This document shows positions 51,146 to 63,100 of a DNA stretch of 64,000 nt, one piece after another. The stretch is from Tubiluchus corallicola (Eukaryota; Priapulida; Priapulimorpha; Priapulimorphida; Tubiluchidae): contig JAQGDQ010000246.1 in NCBI GenBank assembly GCA_030141605.1, forward strand, positions 62,001 to 126,000, read 5' to 3'. The notes beneath the pieces were generated by a model. The model searched no databases and was not told the DNA's origin. It worked only from the letters and a program-made list of their open reading frames with translations. A program made the translations under genes and the position numbers. The stretch's first letter is position 1. Each line of letters opens with the position of its first letter.

Positions 51146-54100
51146 CTAAGGACATTTAAAGATTAAGCATTGAACTGTTAAACTCATGGCCTCTGAATTG
51201 AATGGTACTGAAAAGTCGATCACAAAAAAAAGAAAACAGCTGACATTTGTAATAGTCAAACTATGAAAACCTAAAAATTGTAAAACCTTTAGAAATGAAA
51301 GTCAAACAAATGCCACGATTGTCGTCACCTTTATGTCTCGTCTGCATTTCCGCACTCATAACTGAGTAAGACGGGCAATGGCTTTTCACAACAGCACTCT
51401 ATCCTGTGCTAGTTCTTTCTCATTTCCCATCAAGTTCACATCACCTTGCACACACCCTTTCCATAACTTCCCGGTGGTATGTGCCGTGCCGCCTTCACCC
51501 TCATCACCTCTACAAGGTGTTCCCTTCTGCCCTCACTAAATGACCAAACTCAACCTTTTCTGCCTCAGGTCATCATCAATCTCCCTACACCACAGTTCAT
51601 TTCTACCTTTTCACTGACAAATCTCGTCATTCCATTGCACATGTGCCGTGTAGACATTGTGCGACCAGTACTATGTATAATCTTTTCGAGTACATCATTC
51701 ATACACCATGGCTTTGGTCTTCAGCGATAAACTATTCTAACCAACAGGCTGACAATATTTCTCCATTCCTGTTCTAACATATCCTCAAATAAAAAAATGT
51801 AACAATTACAGAACCTCTTCTACAATCTCTTCAGCCACTACCAGACTATTATCAGGATAGCCTTTTTCTCTTCATCTCTTCCTTTTTCACTCTTTTGCTA
51901 TAATCTAATGTCCTTACACCTGTTAGACGTTAAAATCTTTTACTACCTTCAAAATTTTTCATCCTAAACTCACTGAACGATTGCTAAACAAATATAAATC
52001 AAACGTAGAGAAATGGTAAATCAAAAGAAGAATAAAAAGTTAGTAAATATGCAATGTGTAAAATTTAACGCCACAAATGAAAAACTATTTATTCTTTACT
52101 AAGAAGAATACAGTGTGTTTTGGGCTGTGACACATCTAGCCTGCATGTTGTTCCAACCCTATTGTTTATTTTAGAAGTAGCAAACACCAAATTCAATAAT
52201 TTGAGAACTTCAGACATCACAATAACTACAGTAAGTTCAGAAAACCACTATTTGCAGAAAGTAATAACTTAATTCAGAAAACCATCATTTGGGGTAGCAC
52301 AGGTGCTTTAGCTGAACATTGACAACAAAATTGGCAGCTTCACCATGTCTATTATACTTGAAATGCACAGATGTGGAAAAGGTATACTTGCTTTTTAAAA
52401 CCTCATCAGAGCTAAGAACCTCCTGTAACAAAATAATGTAATCCAAAGATTAAAAAATGCCAAAAGTTTAAAGAGTCTAAAAAGAATATTAGTATGCACG
52501 CTCAAAGGGAAGATATAGAGATTTCGACGTTCAGGCTTAAAATAAAGCAGTAATATTAAAACAGAAAGTGAATGTTCAGCCAAAATTAGAAGAAACTAAC
52601 CCGAATAAACAAGGTTGATAGGGCAACAGACAGACCGAGACTCCTTCGTAGCCGTGTTACATTTATATCCGCTAGGACAAGGGCTTTCTGATGAACATGT
52701 CTGATTCAGTGGTTCACCAGCAGGACATGGATTTATCATATCTACTGAAATGAATGGCAGTAAAAACACTTAAACGCAAGATAAAACCAGACAATTACTA
52801 GATCAAGAAATGATAAGATATTAGATAGAGTAATGATGAGCAATCAAAAAATGCACAAGAACATAATTAGCTCAGTAATAGATTGCTTGTATGAAAGGCA
52901 AAACTACTTGCTAGATAAAGTTAACCAAAGAAACAAAAGTGATTCAACATTTTTCAAATTAAAAAAAAGATTTGTTAAAAAACAAGAAATACATGAATAT
53001 ACCCACAATTGTTAAATACTATTAATTAAATGACCAAATGGGGAAAAATGCGAAAAATTACACTGAGCTGGAGTTTGGGACCTTTGGATAGCAATCCATC
53101 AAGTAGATCCACACAGACTCAGTGATCAAAGCAACCTTTTCTGCAATCATAATAGCTCACCAACCAGTTTAGAACTTCCAAATACTTACACTATAATAAA
53201 TGCTAATTAAGTATCAATTAATTTAGAACTTAGAACAATCTATGGGTTGCCCATGCTTTCGACATTACTTCCACTTTGGTCATTGTGACAAATGCTGGTT
53301 TCAGAAATTTAAAAATTGTGGGTTTATTCGATAATAAATTGAAATTCTTGAACTTACGATTGCAAATAATCAGGGAACAAAATAATTTGGTCATAATAAA
53401 AATTATATTACATGCAGACAGAGACATTTTTTCACCAAAACTTTGAAACCTTAAACATAAGGGCAAAGTAAAAGCACGTCACAAATACATGCAAACAGAA
53501 GTAATGGCAAACTGGGAACTACATGATTTGTGTGCAGCACGTTGCTGCATGTGGATGAATTAGAATGATCAGAAACCATAAGAACAAGCTAACAAACTAA
53601 CGATGCAATGAAAACCTAACAAACTCCAAGGGAGAACAACTCAGGGGTAAAGTGAGCAAAGGCTTCTTTAAAAACACACTGTTCAATTAGAAACAAACAA
53701 ACTGCCAAATGCAACATTAGGATAAGGATTAGAAACTTTGTATGGCATCCAAAGAAGATTTGCATGAAACAAAGAGACAAAAAACCCAAATAGTAATCAA
53801 CGAAACCTTAACTACAACAGCCAAGTGACAAATGTTTCTTGCATTTCAAAGCCTTTAGAAAAAAGCCACTTAAATCACAGTAAGGAATTGCAACAACAAA
53901 AGAAAAACATACGGTATATTAGTTATGGTTCCATAGAGGCAGGAAAAATATGATGTAAGCCTAACCTGAAGTTTTACAATGTCGCTCGCATTTACCCCTC
54001 GTAGGAAAATTATTCGCGTTGCCACCACAACCAGTGTAATAAAACAATTCACACGAACCAGTTCTGTGATTGAACCACCATCGAGCTATCTGATTATTGC

Positions 54101-57100
54101 ACTGCCCACCAACATCCTTCGGAAGCAGGCACATTACTACAGAGAACCAATACTAGTAAACACCTCAAAAATGCTTATTTAATTATGTTTTATGGCAAAC
54201 CTGACACCCTGTTGCTTTCACATAGGCAGAAAAATATCTCGCTATGAATTTAGTTAGCATCAAGTTAAAAAATAAAATTTAGCAGCTGAGTTATGTAGAC
54301 TGCTCGTTCTTGTCACAATTTGCAGAAAGCAGTTAAGCGATAACAATGACTTACCTCCTGTCTCAGGGGGCTCTTGTACAGAACAACAAACAGCCGGCGC
54401 ATCTTGAACATCAGTATTACATTCATATCCAGCTGGACACGGGCTTCGTGAAGAACATGTTCTAGATCCAACTGATGAACTTTCGTCAGGTATTATGTCA
54501 CCTCCTCTACAAGGATTGAATGGCTCAACTAGTAAAACCAAAAGACACTGTGTTAAGGCAATTCAGGTTGAACTAAAATTTGTAAATAAAGCCAAAATGA
54601 AAAATTATTAGCAACACACAACAAAGCATTTACGAAATGCACATTAATCACTTACAGCTACTTATATTTCAAATCACTTGTTATTAGAAAGTTAGATTAA
54701 TACCTGGTCCAACTTGAGGTTCAGCACATATCCTTTGACCTCTACACGCACCAGGTCCAGGACAACAAAGCTGGCCAGACTCGCAATCTGATTTGGAGTT
54801 ACAAATGGCTTCATCCGGACAAAAGAACAAATTGTCAAGGTTCGGACATCTTCCCTTCTCACACTCGCCAGTTGAAACTCTTGTAAGCTCTGGATTTTCT
54901 CTTCTGGCACAATCCAACATGCAAGGGTTACTGTATGTGACACCATCGCTGCCACATTGTGGATTATATTCCCTCGTACATATACATGGTCGAATGCGAT
55001 CCCTATCACGGCATTCCCCTATGGAAACTCGGGTTAGGGATGGATTCTGTCTTCTGGCACAGTCTAATTCACAAGGATTTCCATACGTGACTCCATCACT
55101 GCCACACTGAGGATTGTATTCCTGTGTACAAATACACAACTGTGGGACAGAGCAACAAACAGCTGGCATGTCTTGAACATCAGTGTTACATTCATATCCA
55201 GATGGACATGGGTGTTGTGAAGAACATGTCCTAGATCCAACGGATGAACTTTCGTCAGGTATTATGTCACCTCCTCTACAAGGATTGAATGGCTCAACTA
55301 GTAAAACCAAAAGACACTGTGTTAAAACAATTCAGGTTGAACTAAAATTTGTAAATAAAGCCAAAATGAAAAATTATTAGCAACACACAACAAAGCATTT
55401 ACGAAATGCACATTAATCACTTACAGCTACTTATATTTCAAATCACTTGTTATTAGAAAGTTAGATTAATACCTGGTCCAACTTGAGGTTCAGCACATAT
55501 CCTTTGACCTCTACACGCACCAGGTCCAGGACAACAAAGCTGGCCAGACTCGCAATCTGATTTGGAGTTACAAATGGCTTCATCCGGACAAAAGAACAAA
55601 TTGTCAAGGTTCGGACATCTTCCCTTCTCACACTCGCCAGTTGAAACTCTTGTAAGCTCTGGATTTTCTCTTCTGGCACAATCCAACATGCAAGGGTTAC
55701 TGTATGTGACACCATCGCTGCCACATTGTGGATTATATTCCCTCGTACATATACATGGTCGAATGCGATCCCTATCACGGCATTCCCCTATGGAAACTCG
55801 GGTTAGGGATGGATTCTGTCTTCTGGCACAGTCTAACTCACAAGGATTACCGTACGTGACTCCATCACTGCCACACTGAGGATTGTATTCCTGTGTACAA
55901 CTACACACCACAACAGGGACAGAGCAACAAACAGCTGGCATGTCTTGAACATCAGTGTTACATTCATATCCAGATGGACATGGGTTTTGAGAAGAACACG
56001 TCCTTGATCCAACGGATGAACTTTCGTCAGGTATTATATCACCTCCTCTACAAGGATTGAATGGCTCCACTAATGAAACAAAATGTTTTATAATTATAAC
56101 TTTTTCTTGTAAAAATCTTGACATAGTAATAACTGAAACTGTTAATTATTGCTGGTTGTCAAGAAAGCATAAATGTCATTTCTTATTTATAAAGACAATT
56201 GAAACATAACTATTTGCATTTCATAGATGTCTAACAAAACAAGAAATGTACGATTATAATTTTTGATATAAATCTTGCGATATATAGTTCAATCAAAAGT
56301 ATTTTCGAGTGAAGTTATTTCAGTGCTTATGTCTGCTGTCCATGCAAATAATAATACCAAATAATATTACTATTTACATAAGCAAATACAAAAAAACAAA
56401 GCACATAATTTGAATGACAATGTAAATAGAATGTGCTAAGCATTAACTAAAGCATAACAAATGTTGGGTATCACACACCTGCATTCATTGCTTCTTGATG
56501 CCTGCATTTATTGTCTGCAACCATACCAGGTGCAATAAAATATACAAATTAAAAAAACTGAAACTGCTTTACTATTAAAATATACAAAAACAAATCTATT
56601 CATCAGAATGTCTGAAATGAACAGAATACCGAATTATACAGCATCAAATTATAAGCACTGTATCTAAAGTTAAATACCTGGTCCAACTTGTGGTTCTGCA
56701 CATATTTTTCCTCCTCTGCAAGCTCCCGGTCCAGGACAACACAGCTGACCTTGCTCACAGTCTGATGCAGAAATGCAGATGATGTGTTCAGGGCAGAAAA
56801 AGAAATGATCAAGATTTGGACAGTTCCCTTGAGGGCACTCTCCTACTGATGCTCTTGTAAGTGCTGGATTCTGTCTTCTGGCGCAGTCTAATTCACAAGG
56901 ATTTCCGTACGTGACCCCATCACTGCCACATTGAGGATTGTACTCTTGTGTACATATACACAACTGTGGAACAGAGCAACAAACAGCTGGCATGTCTTGA
57001 ACATCAGTGTTACATTCATATCCAGACGGACATGGGTGTTGTGAAGAACATGTCCTAGATCCAACGGATGAACTTTCGTCAGGTATTATGTCACCTCCTC

Positions 57101-60100
57101 TACAAGGATTGAATGGCTCAACTAGTAAAACCAAAAGACACTGTGTTAAGGCAATTCAGGTTGAACTAAAATTTGTAAATAAAGCCAAAATGAAAAATTA
57201 TTAGCAACACACAACAAAGCATTTACGAAATGCACATTAATCACTTACAGCTACTTATATTTCAAATCACTTGTTATTAGAAAGTTAGATTAATACCTGG
57301 TCCAACTTGAGGTTCAGCACATATCTTTTGACCTCTACACGCACCAGGTCCAGGACAACAAAGCTGGCCAGATTCACAATCAGATTTGGTGTGACAAATG
57401 GCTTCGTCTGGACAAAAGAACAAATTTTCAAGGTTCGGACATCTTCCTTTCTCACACTCGCCAGCTGAAACTCTTGTAAGCTCTGGATTTTCTCTTCTGG
57501 CACAATTCAACATGCAAGGGTTACTGTATGTGACACCATCGCTGCCACATTGTGGATTATATTCCCTCGTACATACACATGGTCGAATGCGATCCCTATC
57601 GCGGCATTCCCCTATGGAAACTCGGTTTAGGGATGGATTCTGTCTTCTGGCACAGTCTAACTCACAAGGATTTCCATACGTGACTCCATCACTGCCACAC
57701 TGAGGATTGTATTCCTGTGTACAAATACACAACTGTGGGACAGAGCAACAAACAGCTGGCATGTCTTGAACATCAGTGTTACATTCATATCCAGACGGAC
57801 ATGGGTGTTGTGAAGAACATGTCCTAGATCCAACGGATGAACTTTCGTCAGGTATTATATCACCTCCTCTACATGGATTGAATGGCTCCACTAATGAAAC
57901 AAAAGAATTTTATATGTACAATTAAATTTCATACAGTTATAACAGAAATTAACTATTGCTAATTGTCAAGAAAATCAATTATTATCTCTTAATTATGACG
58001 ATACTATTGAAACATTTATAGCTATTCACATTTCACAAATATTTTATTATAGTACCTGGTCCAACTTGTGGTTCAGCACATATCTTTCGACCTCTGCAAG
58101 CACCAGGTCCAGGACAACAAAGCTGACCAGATTCACAATCTGATTTGGAGTTACAAATGGCTTCATCTGGACAGAAAAACAAATTATTTAGATTCGGACA
58201 TCTTCCCTTCTCGCACTCGCCTACCGAAACTCTTGTAAGCTCTGGATTTTCTCTTCTGGCACAGTTCAACATACAAGGGTTACTGTATGTGACACCATCA
58301 CTGCCACATTGAGGATTATACTCTCTTGTACATATGCAAGGTCGTGCATGATCCCTGTCAGAGCATTCACCTACTGAGACTCGGGTAAGAGATGGGTTTT
58401 TTCTTCTCTCACAGTTAAATGTGCAAGGATTGCCATAAGTAACTCCATCACTGCCACACTGAGGATTGTATTCCTGTGTACATATACACAACTGTGGGAC
58501 AGAGCAGCAAACAGATGGCATGTCTTGAACATCAGTGTTACATTCATAACCAGATGGACAAGGGTTTTGTGATGAACATGTCCTTGATCCAACAGATGAA
58601 CTTTCATCAGGTATTATATCACCTCCTCTGCATGGATTGAATGGCTCAACTAACAAATCCAAAAAAAATTCTATTAACAAAATTAAAATAAATAAGACAA
58701 ATAAAACCAGAATCATCACTGCTGTAAAAAACAAAAATTAAATTGCCTCTTATACATGAAAACAGTAGAAGCACTTACAACTCAAATACATTTATGACTA
58801 TAAATATTAATACCTGGTCCAACTTGAGGTTCAGCACATATCTTTCGACCTCTGCAAGCACCAGGTCCAGGACAACAAAGCTGACCAGATTCACAATCTG
58901 ATTTGGAATCACAAATGGCTTCATCTGGACAGAAAAACAGACTGTCGAGATTCGGACAGCTTCCCTTCACACACTCGCCTACCGAAACTCTTGTAAGCCC
59001 AGGAATTTCTCTTCTGGCACAGTTCAACATGCAAGGGTTACTGTATGTGACACCATCGCTGCCACACTGTGGATTGTATTCCCTCGTACATATACACGGT
59101 CTATCAGGACTCATACTGATCACGGGTGCTGTAAGAAACAGTTATCTGCAGTTTTGTAATAGTTGTGCCAGTAATACAACATTGCAAAGTGAACTACATT
59201 TAAATTTGAAAATATATCAAAATGAAGGCAAACATAAACACAAACATAACACTAATCAAGCCAGAATAAAAAGCTAAAAAATTATAAGTTAAATAATAAT
59301 ATATAAATTAAAATTTGCCATGTAAATTAACTGGACGATTTAGCTTAGAAGAGCTTTATGTTGCAGCAATTACAAAACTGTGTGTTTATAAAGTTACAAC
59401 GCAAAATCAAAATTGCAAATTTACGAAAAAAGTGAGGGTGCATAAGTTACAATGCAAAATTTAAATAATAAGCCCTGTTTACACCGATAGACTCACTTAG
59501 TGTCTAGACCCAATTAACTGACTAAATCTATTAGCCGACCTTGTAGTATTACTAGTATAGAACTATGAGTCATCACACTTCAGTTCAGTATGCAATGCAG
59601 GCTACAAGAGCTTTAAATGTTACGTTTTTAAAATTTTTGAAAATTAACTCTCTGTTGCTCTATTATGTTTACGCTTGTAAATATCAAAGAGTACTAGCAG
59701 ATTACTGCCGCTATATCGAAGGCATAACAGCAACAGTTAAACTAATTAAACATTTCCTGAAAAACAAGCAAAAACTTCAGAAGGAAACTGATAGGCATGT
59801 GACTAAAAGTTTAACTTCCATAAATTCTTGGCCAAAGAGGTCAATTACGGAGGAAGTGCCAGTAATAGATTCAAACTAAGAACACTACTCTAGGATATTG
59901 GCACATGATAGACGTAAAGGTACTTAACATGATTGTTTCTTTGTATATATTATAGTACATAAAAGTGAAGTAAAGATGACAACATCTGTAATCACATGCA
60001 AATGCCTCATTTTAAATAAATATTTAGTCAATTATGCGGAGTTATACAAATTAATTGCCGACAGTTTTTACACACATTTGACTAAGAGTGGCCCGTACCA

Positions 60101-63100
60101 GGCATTTTTGAGTCAGTTACGCGAGTGATTCTATTAATTCATGAGTCTAATAAATGTCACCTACTGTGCTATAATACCTATTGTAATATTTATTTTTCCA
60201 CAGCAAACAAAATACAATTTACAAAATTTACTTAAAAACATTCAAATTCTACATGATAACACACAAGGTAAGTAATATTTTGTTTGGCTACTAGAATTGA
60301 AGAGGACCTTGTGCATACTGACAGAGAAGTGGAAAAGGGTTAGGCACACAAAACACCAGAAAGGTTAGTGATTAGAGGGAAGCTGAAGGTAGGATCAGTT
60401 AGTAGAACTAAAACTATCCTCTATAACTTTTTAACAATAGCGTTTTTTGTGATTTTGTCTCGTTGGAATGCCATCACTTTGTAGCTTAGTAGTAGGATGT
60501 TTCACAAACTATTGTTTATCATTAGTAATTCGAAAATAAGTAATTTGAATTTCTTTTTGAAACTAATGAGAGATTAAGCTTGTCTAATTTCTGTTGAAAT
60601 TTTATTCCAAAGTGTAGGACCAGTATACTTGATGAATTGTTTTCCTACATCCATTCTACAATAAGTCATTATATATGGTGTTATGAAGTTTGTTATGCTT
60701 TTTTACTGGATTATTAAAGGAAATGGGTTTAAAGGATGTTTGGTTTTATACATGTAAATGACCAGTTAAAATTTTACTAGCTTTTACAAGTCCACTGTTA
60801 GAATTATATTATCTTTAAAAAATCTGAGACTCAAGTGAATTGATATATAGTTCAATATAGCCGGTTCTATATTTTGCAGGTAGCACACAAATTTAAAAAA
60901 CAAAGAAACTATTAATTACTACCAGAAAAGAAGTAGCTAGGTCATAACTCCCGTGTTAGTGTTTAAAAATTACCGTGCACTAAACTTGATGTGACTTCGA
61001 TTTCATTCATAAAAATGGCAGGCAAACTTAAAGAATAGCAGAGTAAGTCTTTTACTTTGCATCAACCTCTCAACCAAATATAGTTAAGACTGTGTGCTCA
61101 AATGACAAAAACATACCAATCTGCGGCTTTTTGCATTTGCCGCTATGAAGCTTGTGCAGGTTGTGAACGTCTTTCTGGCTGCATTGCAACGTACACAGAT
61201 TAGCATACGTCTTGCCATCGCTTCCACATACGGGACTGTAAATCCGAGAACATCTGCATGCTGGTCTTAGGTTGGAAGCTTAGTAGTGCAGAACAAATAA
61301 AACAGAACAACAGTGTGTAGTTAGTAAAATGTAAACCACCACCAATACAAGAGGAAGATATAGAAAATCTAGGCCCAAAAACTTTTTTGTTAACTAAGTT
61401 CTTCAATTAACAAAGGTGAAAAACTGTTCAGTCAAGTGGGATAGTGTAGCGTGCACAATGTGACCAAATCACACAGAATGTCTTAAAACTGCACCTGCTG
61501 TTTCCCTGCTTTGGCATGTGGTAGTCATTTTTTCTCATAATTAGTTTCCTCATAAGTATAATGATTTTAGCATACCTATACAATGCAACTAAGTGCCTGC
61601 GAGTGACTTCAGGAAACTACTCCCACCCAATCCAAACACTTATTATTTATAGTTAACAAGAGAGCATTGGTTCCAAAGCTCTTCAAAAGCAAACTGAGCA
61701 CCCCTGTACATATTCACCATCAATTTTTTGCCAGAATGAAATCGCAAACTGTTAGCAACCATTTTTTTTCTCAAAGTAGTCCCTAAATCTGTACAGTATT
61801 AGCCAGAGCATGCCAGAAAGCATGCCACCACACAGGCCTTTGTTATTTGCAACCAGCAAAAAAGCAGTCAGTTTGCATTAAGTGGTCACGATGAAGAACT
61901 TAACTATTGACAATAACTTCATAAACATGTAATACTTAATGTCAAAACATATAATTTTTGTAGATGATACATTGCTAAAAATTAAAATCAGTAGTTAATC
62001 CAAATTCTACCTCGACTAGAAATCCTTTCTTTCCCATCAAATTGGACTTATATAATCTTGATTTTTGATATAAGTGTAATAAATGAATTTGCAACTGAGA
62101 CACAAACAGGTACGTTTTGTTTTGCACCCCAGAAAAGTTGATGCCCCTACGGGGAGACTAAAAAACAAAAGCATGCAAAACAAGAAAATGCATACCAGAT
62201 TTACATGAGCCACTATATGCAATTCTCAACTGGGGATCACTCACTGTAGCACAACGCAGTGTACAAGGATTGCTGTATGTTTTATCATCAGTGCCACACA
62301 CTTCATTAAGCTCCTTTGTGCAGCGGCAAATAGTATCTATTAGAGACAAGTTAAGTAACCATCACCAAAGTTAGTATATTGTAACCCCACAATAAACAAA
62401 AAAAGGAAAATGTTTTCATACAGTCAAACACAGGCAACAGGCTAACTGATAACAGTAAATGTGATGGGACACACATAAGCTAAAAGTTTGTTTATGTGGA
62501 AAAAGAAAAAACTGTCTTTGAAACTTACCTTCCTGCCTGCACTCTCCTCGATAGGCAGTTGTTAAAGATGGGTTATTTCTCTGTGCACACTCTAATGCAC
62601 ATGGATTACCGTAAGTTGTACCATCACTTCCACATACAGGATCATTGATCAGTGAACAAGGACAAACTGAAATAGAAATTACAAATATAACAGGTTTTTG
62701 CAGTAAGAAGCAATTTGCAAAAGTCCGTCTGCCTTATCACTGTTATTCAAAATTGCAGTAAATGACACAGTTTATTCAAAGTAAACAGTGTGCTAATTAC
62801 TACTAAATACTAAACTCGGATTAAACTTTCAAAAATTAAAATTTTAGCTAGGTAAACCAAAGATCAGGGAATTTAAATTACAATATTATAAATGTAAACT
62901 CAGTTGTAAGTAAGTATATTTGAAACTCCGTAAGGAAAACTGTCTTTGAAACTTACCTTCCTGCCTGCACTCTCCTCGATAGGCAGTTGTTAAAGATGGG
63001 TTGTTTCTCTGTGCACACTCTAAAGCACATGGATTACCGTAGGTTGTGCCATCGCTTCCACAAACAGGATCATAGATCGTAGTGCAAATACAAGGTTCAT

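Larger units (their letters stand above)
54355..57890 (-). repeat. Tandem duplications of lustrin-Kazal-WAP exons with introns
   Basis: Exons A8, A10 and A11 are near-identical. The intron sequence starting GTAAAACCAAAAGACACTGT appears three times (54,529-54,703, 55,298-55,472 and 57,122-57,296) almost unchanged. Confidence 0.85.

Noticed and set aside
51479-51730. Plus-strand 83-codon frame
   Set aside because: Low-complexity C/T-rich sequence; the minus strand hints weakly at retrotransposon coding but no motif is secure.
59565-59879. Plus-strand 104-codon frame
   Set aside because: Lies inside the dispersed repeat and has no recognisable domain.
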